A stretch of 64,000 bases of DNA, from contig NZ_FUYH01000012.1 of NCBI RefSeq assembly GCF_900167605.1, positions 40,168-104,167 on the forward strand, given 5' to 3'. This DNA comes from Caloramator quimbayensis. Its GTDB lineage: Bacteria > Bacillota > Clostridia > Clostridiales > Caloramatoraceae. The translations under genes and the position numbers were made by a program. Positions 8,975-18,181 of this stretch are shown here, one piece after another; the stretch's first letter is position 1, and each line of letters starts with the position of its first letter. Below the pieces are notes generated by a model, which was given only the letters and a program-made list of their open reading frames with translations, did no database searches and was not told where the DNA came from.

Positions 8975-9658
8975 TTAATCCCTATCTCTTGCAATAAGAA
9001 GCAATCTTAAAAGTTGTGATATGGCAACAAATACTGCTGCAACATAGGTTAGCGCAGCTGCATTTAAAACTTTTTTTGCTCCATCTATTTCATTCTCATA
9101 TAATATATCAGTATGTTCAAGCTGCATTAAAGCTCTGCTGCTTGCATTAAATTCAACAGGCAGAGTAATTACTTGAAATAATACAACCGCAGAAAACAGC
9201 CATATTCCTAAGTATATTAAATTAGTCCATCTTATGATAATCCCAATTATTACTAATATCCATGAAAGATTTGAACCTAAATTAGCAACAGGGACTAAAC
9301 TGTTTCTAATTGTAATTGGAATGTATTTTTCATTATGCTGAATAGCATGACCTGCTTCATGGGCAGCAACACCAATCGAGGCTATTGAATCTCCATAATA
9401 AACATCACGAGAAAGTCTTAAAACCTTTGATGATGGATCATAATGATCTGTGAGCCTGCCAGGTATTACTTCAACTGGTATGTCATAAAGTCCATTTCTG
9501 TCTAAAACCCTTCTTGCAGCTTCAGCTCCAGATATACCTCTTAAAGAATGTACTCTTAAATACTTATTAAAAACCCTTTGTATTTTACTCTGCGCATAGA
9601 AAGTTAATAAAAGAGCAGGTATAAGTATTATAAATGTAGGATCATAACCATAATACAT
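8975..9658 (-). CDS. Zinc metallopeptidase, YugP family (membrane)
   Basis: A 227-residue membrane metallopeptidase of the YugP/Zn_peptidase_2 family. The zinc-binding HEAGH motif (VAAHEAGHAIQH) lies near residue 100. Hydrophobic segments are at the N-terminus, in the middle (LSWILVIIGIIIRWTNLI and the following IWLFSAVVLFQVIT) and near the C-terminus. The substrate of this family is not established. The ATG is preceded by GGGGTGATT. It lies between fmt and rsmB, where it is often found in clostridia, though no functional link is known. Confidence 0.9.
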   Translation of the reverse strand: MYYGYDPTFIILIPALLLTFYAQSKIQRVFNKYLRVHSLRGISGAEAARRVLDRNGLYDIPVEVIPGRLTDHYDPSSKVLRLSRDVYYGDSIASIGVAAHEAGHAIQHNEKYIPITIRNSLVPVANLGSNLSWILVIIGIIIRWTNLIYLGIWLFSAVVLFQVITLPVEFNASSRALMQLEHTDILYENEIDGAKKVLNAAALTYVAAVFVAISQLLRLLLIARDRD

Positions 9659-9668
9659 ATAATCACCC

Positions 9669-10595
9669 CTATTTTACTATTTTACCCTTTTCAATTTTAT
9701 GCCCATTTACATAGGAAGATACATCCATTCTTTTTCCTCCAACTTCTTGAAGTTCCTTTATAATTATTGCACCCTTGCTGCAGGCTATTTTTATTCCATC
9801 ACTGCTTATTTCAACGATTTGACCAATTGTATTATAATTGAAATTTTCTTTATTTGCCTTCCATACTTTAATCATCTTATCATCATAGAAAAAGTATGCT
9901 CCCGGCCATGGTATAACACCCCTGATTAGATTATAAACTTCATTTGCATCTTTATTCCAATCAATATGCCCAAGTTCCTTATTAAGCATTGGTGCATAGG
10001 AAGACTTTGAGTCATCCTGTTTTTCAGGATTGATTTGATTTTTTTCTAACATATCCAATGTTTTAATCAATAATTCGCTGCCTATATACATAAGCTTATC
10101 ATGAAGTTCACCTGCTGTTTCACATTCATCAATTTTTACTTCTTCTTTAAGAAGCATATCACCAGTATCGAGGCCAATATCCATTTTCATAGTTGTTATG
10201 CCTGTATATTCATAACCTCTTATAATTGCCCAATTTATAGGAGCTGCACCTCTAAGCTGTGGAAGAAGAGAGGCATGAACGTTAATACATCCGAACTTAG
10301 GAATATCTAATATTTCTTTAGGAAGGATTTGTCCAAAGGCAACCACTACTATAACATCCGGGGATATCTCTTTAATAATACTTAAACTTTCATAATCTCC
10401 CTTTAGTTTTTGTGGTTGATAAACAGGTATATTATGCATTAGTGCAGTTTCTTTAACAGGAGGAAGCTGCATTTTTTGTCCTCTTCCTTTTGGTTTATCA
10501 GGCTGCGTAAACACTGCTGCTACTTCGTGTTTCTCAATAAGTTTTTTCAGAGTAGGTACTGCAAACTCAGGAGTACCCATAAAAATAGCTTTCAT
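9669..10595 (-). CDS. fmt: Methionyl-tRNA formyltransferase
   Basis: A 308-residue enzyme that formylates initiator Met-tRNA using 10-formyltetrahydrofolate. Motifs include GTPEFAVPTL at the N-terminus, the SLLPQLRGAAPI loop with the catalytic Asn-His-Asp set (NVHAS and GLDTGDML), and a C-terminal OB-fold tRNA-binding domain. It directly follows def by 2 bp, so formylation and deformylation enzymes are co-expressed downstream of priA. Confidence 0.97.
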   Translation of the reverse strand: MKAIFMGTPEFAVPTLKKLIEKHEVAAVFTQPDKPKGRGQKMQLPPVKETALMHNIPVYQPQKLKGDYESLSIIKEISPDVIVVVAFGQILPKEILDIPKFGCINVHASLLPQLRGAAPINWAIIRGYEYTGITTMKMDIGLDTGDMLLKEEVKIDECETAGELHDKLMYIGSELLIKTLDMLEKNQINPEKQDDSKSSYAPMLNKELGHIDWNKDANEVYNLIRGVIPWPGAYFFYDDKMIKVWKANKENFNYNTIGQIVEISSDGIKIACSKGAIIIKELQEVGGKRMDVSSYVNGHKIEKGKIVK

Positions 10596-10597
10596 AT

Positions 10598-11053
10598 TTA
10601 AATATTCCCTCCATCCCTTTTGACTTTGTCAACAAATAAAATACCATCGAGATGATCAATTTCATGGCAAAGGGCTCTTGCTAAAAAATCTTCTCCTTCT
10701 ATAATTATTTCTTCTCCATTTTCATTTAATGCCTTTACAACAACTTTTTTTGGTCTTTCAACGTTGTCTCTAACATTTGGTATACTAAGACATCCTTCTA
10801 TGTCAATTTGAGAGCCTTCAGAATTTATAATCTCTGGATTAACTAATTTATAAAGACCCTCACCTATATCTACTACAGCAACTCTTTTTAGTATCCCTAC
10901 CTGAGGAGCAGCAAGACCAACACCATTATTATGACGCATAGTTTCTACCATGTCCTCTAAAAGCATTTTTATCTTATCATCAACTTTATCTACTTTTCTG
11001 CTTTTTTTTCTTAAAATTTCATCACCCATTTTTCTGATTTCTCTTAAAGCCAA
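10598..11053 (-). CDS. def: Peptide deformylase
   Basis: A 151-residue iron/zinc peptide deformylase removing the N-formyl group from nascent proteins. All three signature motifs are present: [17 protein letters not shown] and HEIDHLDG (the Cys and two His ligands with the catalytic Glu). I read the start as TTG at 11051-11053, because GGAGG is 7 nt upstream and the protein then begins [10 protein letters not shown], as usual for the family. Located between priA and fmt. Confidence 0.97.
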   Translation of the reverse strand: MALREIRKMGDEILRKKSRKVDKVDDKIKMLLEDMVETMRHNNGVGLAAPQVGILKRVAVVDIGEGLYKLVNPEIINSEGSQIDIEGCLSIPNVRDNVERPKKVVVKALNENGEEIIIEGEDFLARALCHEIDHLDGILFVDKVKRDGGNI

Positions 11054-11065
11054 AATAATTCCTCC

Positions 11066-13480
11066 TTAAATCATATTATATGAATTTATATCCAAACTAT
11101 AATTAATAGATGTATTAATAGTATTATAATTTAATATATAATTTAAATCATTTAATACATCATAAACCTTTCCTTTTAAAATTATATGCCATCTGTAAGA
11201 TTTTTTTATTTTATATATATGGCATGGAGCAGGCCCTAAAACTTCCACATTCCTTCCTCTAATTATATTATTAACTTCATTTTTAATTTTTTTTGTAAAT
11301 TCTATAAGCTCATTTTCATCTTCAGACATCAAAAGAACATTAAGAATATCTGAAAAGGGCGGATAATTAAGTGCACGTCTAATTTCTATTTCTTTATTAT
11401 AAAATCCTATATAATCATGATTGCTTGAAAAAACAATGCTGTAATGTTCAGGTTCATAGGTCTGCAGAATGACTTTTCCTGCTTTTTCCCCTCTTCCTGC
11501 TCTTCCCGATACCTGAGATACAAGCTGAAATGTTCTTTCTGCGGCTCTAAAGTCAGGTACATTTAAATTAGTATCAGCAGCTATAATACCTACAAGGGTT
11601 ACATTTTTAAAATCCATTCCTTTTGAAATCATTTGAGTTCCAATCAAAATGTCAGCATTATTATTTTTAAATTCATTATAAATTTTTTCATGAGCTCCTT
11701 TAATCCTCGTTGTATCTACATCCATTCTTAAAATTTTAGCATCCTTAAAGTTCTTTTTTATTTCTTCTTCTACCTTCTCTGTCCCTGCACCAAAGTATTT
11801 AATATATTTGCTTTGGCATTTGGGGCATAGTTTTGGTACATTATATTCAAATCCACAATAATGGCATGATAATTTTCCGCTGCTTACATGATATGTTAAA
11901 GGAACATCACAGTTTTTACATTTTAAAATATAGCCGCAGGATCTGCAGGATACAAAGGTTGAATATCCTCTCCTGTTTAAAAACAATATAGTTTGTTCCC
12001 CTTTTTTAAGATTATCAGATATAGAGGTATATAATTCTCTGCTAAACATCGATTTATTTCCATTTTTAAGTTCTTCTCTCATATCTATAACTGAAATATC
12101 AGGCAGTTTCATATTATCTACTCTTTTTAAAATTTGAATTAGATTATATTCGCCATTGACTGCTTTATAATAACTTTCCATTGAAGGCGTTGCAGAACCT
12201 AAAATTAAAAGACCATTATTTTCATTTACTATGTATTCTGCAACTTCCCTTGTATGATATTTCGGAGTCATTTCTGATTTGTATGAATACTCATGTTCTT
12301 CATCAATAATAATTAATTTAATATTATTCAATGGAGCAAATATTGCAGATCTTGCTCCTACAACTACTTTTACTTCTCCGCTTTTTATCCTTCTCCACTC
12401 ATCATATCTTTCCCCATCCGAAAGCCTGCTATGAAGAACTGCAACAACATCTCCAAATCTGCCTTTAAATCTTTCAACGGTTTGTGGAGTTAGAGAAATT
12501 TCAGGTACAAGCACAATTGCATCATATCCCATTTTTATAAAATTTTCTACAGCATTTAGATATATTTCTGTTTTCCCGCAGCCTGTAACTCCATAAATAA
12601 GTGAAACCCTTTTACCTTTTTTATAGCTCTCTATTATATTATCAATTGTATTTTTTTGATCCTTTGTCAATTCAAATTTACCAAACGTATAATTATTTTT
12701 AACTGGATTCCTATATATTTCCTTTTCATATTTAGCAATAAGGCCTTTTTTTTCTAAACTTTTTACCACAGAACTGCTGCAGTCTGATTTTAATGATATT
12801 TCTTTTAAAGTAAGGGGAGTTTCGCTTGACATTATTATTTTTAATGTTTCTATCTGTTTTTTTAATTTTTGAGAGCTGTTTTTAATAAATTCATCACATT
12901 TTTTTATATCTGCTATTGAATATACTTCAACTTTTTTAACCTTTACCCTGCAGTCCATAATTCTATCAATTGCAATAATACCATCATTTTTCAAATCGTA
13001 AAGCGTTGATTTTGGAATTTTAAAATTTAAAACATTACATAATTTATTATAATCAATTGTATTATACTTTTTTATTGCTTCTACTATTTTTTTGTTTTTT
13101 ACATAATTTTTATCAGAAAGAAATTTTATAATTAATTTTTCTTTGGAGTTTATGCCTGAGGGCATTATAGTCTTAAATGCTTCAATCAATGTGCAGTTAT
13201 ATTTTTGTTTCAGAAACATAGCAAGGTTAATCATACTATCATTAAAAAGAGGAACATCATCTATTATATCTATAATCTCTTTTAACTCCATATCTTTATT
13301 TATTACATCCTTAATATCAATTATTATCCCTTCAATAAAATTATTTCCTTTTCCAAAGGGAACAACTACTCTTTGACCTCTTTTAATTATTTTCTTCATA
13401 TTTTCTGGTACATAGTATTCAAATTCTTTATCTAAAACTTTAGCAGTATTGTTTACTATAACTGAAGCAATCATTGGCAT
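11066..13480 (-). CDS. priA: Primosomal replication restart helicase PriA
   Basis: An 804-residue 3'-to-5' helicase that reloads the replisome at stalled forks. Motifs in order: the N-terminal DNA-binding domain (from MPMIASVIVN), Walker A GVTGCGKTE, DEEH (motif II), GSATPS (motif III), an eight-Cys zinc region (CRSCG, CKNC, CHYCG, CPKC) and motif VI (QVSGRAGRG). The start is the ATG at 13478-13480 with GGGGGT upstream; the frame opens 45 bp earlier but without a ribosome site. A terminator between coaBC and priA indicates that priA starts a separate transcription unit. Confidence 0.96.
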   Translation of the reverse strand: MPMIASVIVNNTAKVLDKEFEYYVPENMKKIIKRGQRVVVPFGKGNNFIEGIIIDIKDVINKDMELKEIIDIIDDVPLFNDSMINLAMFLKQKYNCTLIEAFKTIMPSGINSKEKLIIKFLSDKNYVKNKKIVEAIKKYNTIDYNKLCNVLNFKIPKSTLYDLKNDGIIAIDRIMDCRVKVKKVEVYSIADIKKCDEFIKNSSQKLKKQIETLKIIMSSETPLTLKEISLKSDCSSSVVKSLEKKGLIAKYEKEIYRNPVKNNYTFGKFELTKDQKNTIDNIIESYKKGKRVSLIYGVTGCGKTEIYLNAVENFIKMGYDAIVLVPEISLTPQTVERFKGRFGDVVAVLHSRLSDGERYDEWRRIKSGEVKVVVGARSAIFAPLNNIKLIIIDEEHEYSYKSEMTPKYHTREVAEYIVNENNGLLILGSATPSMESYYKAVNGEYNLIQILKRVDNMKLPDISVIDMREELKNGNKSMFSRELYTSISDNLKKGEQTILFLNRRGYSTFVSCRSCGYILKCKNCDVPLTYHVSSGKLSCHYCGFEYNVPKLCPKCQSKYIKYFGAGTEKVEEEIKKNFKDAKILRMDVDTTRIKGAHEKIYNEFKNNNADILIGTQMISKGMDFKNVTLVGIIAADTNLNVPDFRAAERTFQLVSQVSGRAGRGEKAGKVILQTYEPEHYSIVFSSNHDYIGFYNKEIEIRRALNYPPFSDILNVLLMSEDENELIEFTKKIKNEVNNIIRGRNVEVLGPAPCHIYKIKKSYRWHIILKGKVYDVLNDLNYILNYNTINTSINYSLDINSYNMI

Positions 13481-13500
13481 AATATACCCCCAATTATTAT

Positions 13501-13526
13501 GAAAAAAAAGCGCCTTAGCGCTCATT
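13501..13526 (-). terminator. Terminator of the yicC-coaBC operon
   Basis: Short GC-rich stem AGCGC/GCGCT, 4-nt loop and eight T residues on the minus strand. Its 5' arm overlaps the last codons and stop of coaBC. Confidence 0.85.
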
Positions 13527-14699
13527 TTTCAATATTTGATTGAATATTTCATGTGCAACTTCTTCCTTTGGCATATTAGGAAGCTCAATTATTTCACCAA
13601 ACTTATTAATTATCTTTACTGTATTATTTTCAGTTCCAAATCCTGACTTTTCCATAGTAACATCGTTTGCCACTATATAATCAAGATTTTTTTTCTTAAT
13701 TTTTGCCATAGCATTTGCAACAAGATCGTTGGTTTCTGCAGCAAACCCTACAATAATTTGATGTTTTTTAATTTTTCCTATTTCTAATAATATATCCTTA
13801 TTTCTCGTTAATTCAATATATAGATCATCATCTGTTTTCTTTATTTTTAATTCACTTCTATTTGCAGGTCTATAATCTGCAACTGCAGCAGATTTGATTA
13901 GAATATCGATATCGTTAAAATGCCTTATAACAGCATCATACATTTCCTCAGCACTATATACATTAATAATTCTAACTCCCTCAGGAGGCTTAATATTTAC
14001 AGGGCCTGAAATAAGTGTAACATCTGCTCCTCTATTTCTAGCTGCTCTTGCAATAGCATAGCCCATTTTCCCTGTAGAACGATTTGTAATAAATCTAACA
14101 GGATCAATATCTTCCCTTGTAGGTCCTGCAGTAACTAATACTTTTTTACCTTTTAAATCTTTATTTTTATATAGTAACATTTCTGTTAAATCAACTATAT
14201 TTTCGGTTTCAGCAAGTTTGCCTTTGCCAATTGAACCGCAAGCGAGCCTTCCGCTTTGAGGTTCAATAAAGTAATATCCTAAAGATTTAAGAAAAGATAT
14301 GTTTTTTTGCACAATAAAATTATTATACATATTTGTATTCATTGCAGGTGCGATTAAAACAGGTGCCTTTGTTGCCATTACAGTTGTAGATAACATATCA
14401 TCAGCAATACCATTTGCTATTTTCCCTATAATGTTAGCTGAAGCAGGAGCAATCAAAAAGACATCAGCTCTTTCTGATAGAGATATATGCTTTATTTCAA
14501 AGCTTTTAGGTTCTGCAAACATATCTACTGTCACGTAATTTTGACTTAAGGATTGAAAACTAAGGGGCGTTACAAATTTGGTAGCTGATTTAGTCATAAT
14601 TACATGAACATTTATGTTTTTTTTCTTTAAACTGCTAACAATATCTAAGGCTTTATATGCTGCAATACCACCTGTTACACCAAGAACAACAGTATTCAA
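13515..14699 (-). CDS. coaBC: Bifunctional phosphopantothenoylcysteine decarboxylase / phosphopantothenate-cysteine ligase
   Basis: A 394-residue CoaBC (Dfp) for two steps of coenzyme A synthesis. The N-terminal flavoprotein half (CoaC) shows VTGGIAAYK, APAMNTNMY and the substrate-clamp SGRLACGSIGKG with its essential Cys. The C-terminal half (CoaB) shows TAGPTREDIDPVRFITN and the Lys-containing region near KIKK. The likely start is TTG at 14697-14699 (GAGGTG 6 nt upstream), though GTG at 14706-14708 is possible. It ends the operon yicC-remA-gmk-rpoZ-coaBC, as in other clostridia. Confidence 0.95.
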   Translation of the reverse strand: MNTVVLGVTGGIAAYKALDIVSSLKKKNINVHVIMTKSATKFVTPLSFQSLSQNYVTVDMFAEPKSFEIKHISLSERADVFLIAPASANIIGKIANGIADDMLSTTVMATKAPVLIAPAMNTNMYNNFIVQKNISFLKSLGYYFIEPQSGRLACGSIGKGKLAETENIVDLTEMLLYKNKDLKGKKVLVTAGPTREDIDPVRFITNRSTGKMGYAIARAARNRGADVTLISGPVNIKPPEGVRIINVYSAEEMYDAVIRHFNDIDILIKSAAVADYRPANRSELKIKKTDDDLYIELTRNKDILLEIGKIKKHQIIVGFAAETNDLVANAMAKIKKKNLDYIVANDVTMEKSGFGTENNTVKIINKFGEIIELPNMPKEEVAHEIFNQILKNER

Positions 14700-14725
14700 T
14701 AAAAACACCTCATTTAGAGAATATG

Positions 14726-14944
14726 CTATTTTATACCTGTTTTAACATTTTCAAAATTTATTTTACCTTCATTAATTTCATTTATTGCTATTGTTACAGG
14801 TTTAGTAGAATTAATATTTACAAGTGGGCTTTGACCACCTATAATCTGTCTTGCCCTTTTCGCAGTAACAACAACGAGAGAATACTTGTCATTTACTTTT
14901 TCAAGAAGTGATAATATTGGCGGATTTATCATGGAATTATTCAT
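14726..14944 (-). CDS. rpoZ: RNA polymerase omega subunit
   Basis: A 72-residue omega subunit, normal for Firmicutes. It has NPPILSLLEKVNDKYSLVVVTAKRARQI, split here by the conserved KRARQI motif that contacts the beta' C-terminus. It overlaps the end of gmk by 8 bp. The gmk-rpoZ-coaBC arrangement is the standard neighbourhood and supports the call. Confidence 0.95.
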   Translation of the reverse strand: MNNSMINPPILSLLEKVNDKYSLVVVTAKRARQIIGGQSPLVNINSTKPVTIAINEINEGKINFENVKTGIK

Positions 14945-15563
14945 TTAAGCATCCCTCCTGTAATTGTATAAAAATATCAGATTGTTTAATCCTATCAACT
15001 CTGCATTTCTCAGCAATAATAATTGATTCTAATTTTTTAACAGCTTCTTCAATAACATCGTTTGTTACTACATAATTATACTTTGAAATATAGTTAATCT
15101 CTTGAAAAGCACATTTAAACCTTTTTAGAAAAGATTCTTCTGTTTCTGAACCTCTTTTTTTAATTCTATTCTTCAGCTCTTCCATAGAAGGCGGGAGAAT
15201 AAAAATAAAAACAGCCTCAGGATATTTCTCCTTAATTTTTAATGCTCCTTGTATATCAATTTCAAGAATTACATCAAACCCTTCGTTTAAATTTTTATCA
15301 ACAAAAAAGCGAGGAGTTCCATAATAATTATCGTATACCTGAGCATATTCAAGCAATTCATCCTTTTCTATCATGTCTTTAAATTTCTCTTGCTCAACAA
15401 AAAAATAGTTTATTCCTTCAACCTCTCCATTCCTTGGTCTGCGAGTTGTACATGATACAGAAAGTTTAAGTTTATTATTTCTGCTGATTAGAGCTTTACA
15501 TAGAGTACCTTTCCCAGCACCAGAGGGTCCTGAAATTACTATAAGCAGCCCTTTATTTGACAT
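14937..15563 (-). CDS. gmk: Guanylate kinase
   Basis: A 208-residue GMP kinase (GMP + ATP to GDP + ADP). The P-loop is SGPSGAGKGT near the N-terminus, followed by SCTTRRPRNGEVEG (GMP site) and the lid region with RIKKRG. I use the ATG at 15561-15563 (MSNKGLLIVIS), preceded by GGGAG; the frame extends 12 codons upstream into remA without a better ribosome site. Confidence 0.97.
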   Translation of the reverse strand: MSNKGLLIVISGPSGAGKGTLCKALISRNNKLKLSVSCTTRRPRNGEVEGINYFFVEQEKFKDMIEKDELLEYAQVYDNYYGTPRFFVDKNLNEGFDVILEIDIQGALKIKEKYPEAVFIFILPPSMEELKNRIKKRGSETEESFLKRFKCAFQEINYISKYNYVVTNDVIEEAVKKLESIIIAEKCRVDRIKQSDIFIQLQEGCLNE

Positions 15564-15576
15564 TTTATTCTCCCTT

Positions 15577-15855
15577 CTATTCTTCATCCTCTTCATCAAT
15601 ATCTTCTTCTTCAGTCTTTTCTGAGAGCCTGTGAGCTACAGTTTCAGGCTGAACAGCAGATAATATTATATGATCGCTGTCAGTTATAATAACAGCTCTT
15701 GTTCTTCTGCCATAGGTAGCATCGATAAGCATGCCTCTATCCCTTGCCTCTTGTATGATTCTTTTTATAGGTGCAGATTCGGGGCTAACAATCGCTATAA
15801 GCCTATTCGCTGATACGATATTACCAAAACCAATATTTATAAGTTTTATTGCCAT
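15577..15855 (-). CDS. remA: Extracellular matrix regulator RemA-type DNA-binding protein
   Basis: A 92-residue DUF370/RemA protein. In Bacillus subtilis RemA is a DNA-binding activator of biofilm matrix genes that forms ring-like oligomers; the role in clostridia is less clear. The sequence has the conserved [20 protein letters not shown] and [17 protein letters not shown] regions, with an extra acidic tail of about 12 residues. It sits between yicC and gmk, its conserved position. Confidence 0.95.
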   Translation of the reverse strand: MAIKLINIGFGNIVSANRLIAIVSPESAPIKRIIQEARDRGMLIDATYGRRTRAVIITDSDHIILSAVQPETVAHRLSEKTEEEDIDEEDEE

Positions 15856-15869
15856 ATTTTTTCCTCCTA

Positions 15870-16748
15870 TTATTCTATATTTTGAATTTGTTCTCTTATC
15901 TTTTCAAGTTCACTCTTTATTTCTACAACAAAATTTGTAATAGACAAATCATTCGTTTTTGAACCAATAGTATTAGCCTCTCTATTCATTTCCTGCATTA
16001 AAAAGTCAAGCTTTCTTCCTACGGGTTCACTGCTATTTAGTGTATTAATAAGCTGGTCAATGTGGCTGTTTAGCCTTACTATTTCTTCAGTTATATTAAC
16101 TTTATCTGAGAAAAATGCAACTTCATTTAGAAGCCTTGCTTCATCAATCTCAACATCTTTAAGATATTCTTCTACTCTTTGCCTTACTTTTGCTCTATAA
16201 TCATCAACAACTATATAAGAGCGTTCTTCAATTTTACCTACACATTCTTTTATATAATTGCTTCTTTCAATTATATCTTTGCTTAATTTTAAGCCTTCAT
16301 TAGTTCTCATGTCAATAAGCATATTTAATGCATTATCAAGGGCACCATTTAATGTATTCCATACCTTTTCAATATCTTCTTCTTTTTTTTCAACTTTAAT
16401 TACATCAGGAGATTTTGAAAGGAGAGAAACTGAAATATCATCAATAAGATTAAACTTTTCTTTTAAAAGTACAAAGGAATTATAATATGCTTTTGCAAGC
16501 TGCTCATCTACTTCAATTACTAAATCTTCATCGCTGAATTTATCTTGAGTTATATAAACGTCTATCTTTCCTCTATTTATTTTTGAAGATATAGATTTTC
16601 TAATATTATCTTCTAAAACGTTTATCTGCCTTGGAAGTCTTATATTTATATCAAGATATCTGTTATTTACAGATTTTATTTCAACTGTAAAACTTCTTCC
16701 ATTTTCTTCAATGCTTCCCCTGCCGTATCCTGTCATACTTTTTATCAT
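15870..16748 (-). CDS. YicC family endoribonuclease-like protein
   Basis: A 292-residue YicC/YloC-type protein. Members are reported as endoribonucleases, and an E. coli member affects small-RNA turnover. The sequence starts [11 protein letters not shown] and ends in the [17 protein letters not shown] helix, both diagnostic. It is the first gene after a clear sigma-A promoter and leads the operon with remA, gmk, rpoZ and coaBC. Confidence 0.95.
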   Translation of the reverse strand: MIKSMTGYGRGSIEENGRSFTVEIKSVNNRYLDINIRLPRQINVLEDNIRKSISSKINRGKIDVYITQDKFSDEDLVIEVDEQLAKAYYNSFVLLKEKFNLIDDISVSLLSKSPDVIKVEKKEEDIEKVWNTLNGALDNALNMLIDMRTNEGLKLSKDIIERSNYIKECVGKIEERSYIVVDDYRAKVRQRVEEYLKDVEIDEARLLNEVAFFSDKVNITEEIVRLNSHIDQLINTLNSSEPVGRKLDFLMQEMNREANTIGSKTNDLSITNFVVEIKSELEKIREQIQNIE

Positions 16749-16818
16749 CTAATCACCTGCCAAAAACATCAAATTATTTGCTATTCTTTTATAATATATT
16801 ATTTTTTAATTCTTTCTC

Positions 16819-16848
16819 ATTATACCTAATTATTACATAGTTTTTCAA
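16819..16848 (-). promoter_or_regulatory. Sigma-A promoter of the yicC-remA-gmk-rpoZ-coaBC operon
   Basis: On the minus strand TTGAAA (16843-16848), 18-bp spacer, TATAAT (16819-16824), about 70 bp before yicC. Confidence 0.7.
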
Positions 16849-16875
16849 GAGATATTTAATTTAAATTCTTTATTA

Positions 16876-16908
16876 AATAAAAAAGACCTGATAGCTTCAG
16901 GTACTTTT
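16876..16908 (-). terminator. Terminator of the dapF-lipoprotein-dapL run
   Basis: Stem ACCTGA/TCAGGT with a T6 run on the minus strand, about 60-90 bp after the aminotransferase stop codon. Confidence 0.8.
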
Positions 16909-16965
16909 AAAACAAGATATGTTTTATACAAAATATAAAAATAATATTTTAAAAATTTATTTTAT

Positions 16966-18120
16966 TTACATATTTACTATTCTATTCATAGCTTCAATAA
17001 GCTTGTTTTTATTAACTGTTAAAGATATCCTGCAATACCCTTCTCCAAAATCTCCAAAAGCATTTCCAGGAGTTATTAATACTCCTGTTTTCTCAAGAAC
17101 TAATTTTGAAAATTCTTCAGAAGACAAATTATTTGGAACTTTAAACCAAACATAAAAAGTTCCTTTAGAATCGTATACATAATAATTTTTTTCTTTCAGC
17201 TTATCTTCAACTATTTTTCTCCTATCTTTATATATTTCATTAATGTATTCTGAAAAATCACTAACATAATTTAAAGCATATGCACCAGTTTGCTGAATAG
17301 CGCTGAATTGTCCCGAATCAAAATTAGTTTTGATTATCATAAGTTTTTTTATTATTTCACTGCTTCCTGCAACATATCCTAACCTCCATCCAGACATATT
17401 ATAGCTCTTTGAAAGAGAGCCAAATTCAACAGCTATATTTTTAGCATAAGGAATTTCAAGTAAGCTCTTAGGTTTTATATCGGATTTATATATTTGAAGA
17501 TATGCTCCATCGTTAACTATTGCTATATCATTTTCTATTCCTAATCTTATAAGATTTCTGTAAAATTCTTCATCTGCTACTGCACCAGTAGGATTGTTAG
17601 GATAATTAACAATTAATATTTTTGCTTTTTTAAGTATTTCTTTATCGATATTACTAAGATCAGGCAAATAATTATTTTCTTCTTTTAAAGGCATCTTAAA
17701 TATATTACATCCAGCAATTATTGCAGCTGCTTGATATACTGGATATGCTGGATCAGGCAAAATAACATAATCATCAATATCTGTCAATGATAGAAACAAA
17801 TGAGCTATTCCTTCCTTTGAACCAATAAGTGCTGCAACTTCTGCATTATAATCAAGATCAACATTATAATTTTTATTATAATAATTTGCAACTGCTTTTT
17901 TAAATTCATCAATCCCGCTATAGGGCGGATATTTATAGTTTTTTGGATTTTTTATATAATTCCCCATAGAATTAACGATAACTTCAGGCGTTGGAATATC
18001 TGGATCACCTATACCTAAATCAATAATTTCAATTCCCTTCTGCTCTAACTGCTTTTTTACAGCGTCTAATTTAGAAAAAATATACTGAGGAATTTTTTGT
18101 GTTCTATTTACAAATTTCAA
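16966..18120 (-). CDS. dapL: LL-diaminopimelate aminotransferase-like PLP enzyme
   Basis: A 384-residue class I/II aminotransferase. The closest type by eye is LL-diaminopimelate aminotransferase, which makes LL-diaminopimelate directly from tetrahydrodipicolinate. Features are DLGIGDPDIPTP near 34-44, NYPNNPTG (172-179) and PLP-binding Lys238 in GSLSKSYNMSGWRLG. Proximity to dapF (19.2 kb), which uses its product, supports the call. A related aromatic or alanine aminotransferase is the alternative. Start is TTG at 18118-18120 with GGAGGG 7 nt upstream; that ribosome site lies in the 3' arm of a strong hairpin (18127-18169). Confidence 0.85.
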   Translation of the reverse strand: MKFVNRTQKIPQYIFSKLDAVKKQLEQKGIEIIDLGIGDPDIPTPEVIVNSMGNYIKNPKNYKYPPYSGIDEFKKAVANYYNKNYNVDLDYNAEVAALIGSKEGIAHLFLSLTDIDDYVILPDPAYPVYQAAAIIAGCNIFKMPLKEENNYLPDLSNIDKEILKKAKILIVNYPNNPTGAVADEEFYRNLIRLGIENDIAIVNDGAYLQIYKSDIKPKSLLEIPYAKNIAVEFGSLSKSYNMSGWRLGYVAGSSEIIKKLMIIKTNFDSGQFSAIQQTGAYALNYVSDFSEYINEIYKDRRKIVEDKLKEKNYYVYDSKGTFYVWFKVPNNLSSEEFSKLVLEKTGVLITPGNAFGDFGEGYCRISLTVNKNKLIEAMNRIVNM

Positions 18121-18126
18121 AATTTA

Positions 18127-18169
18127 TCCCTCCAGATAATCATCTTAAAATCATAATATTCTGGAGGGA
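18127..18169 (-). promoter_or_regulatory. Hairpin covering the ribosome site of the dapL-like gene
   Basis: Arms TCCCTCCAGA and TCTGGAGGGA (10 bp, 23-nt loop). The 3' arm contains the GGAGGG ribosome site of the downstream TTG start; the 5' arm begins 12 nt after the lipoprotein stop codon. Confidence 0.6.
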
Positions 18170-18181
18170 ATTTTGTTGTTA

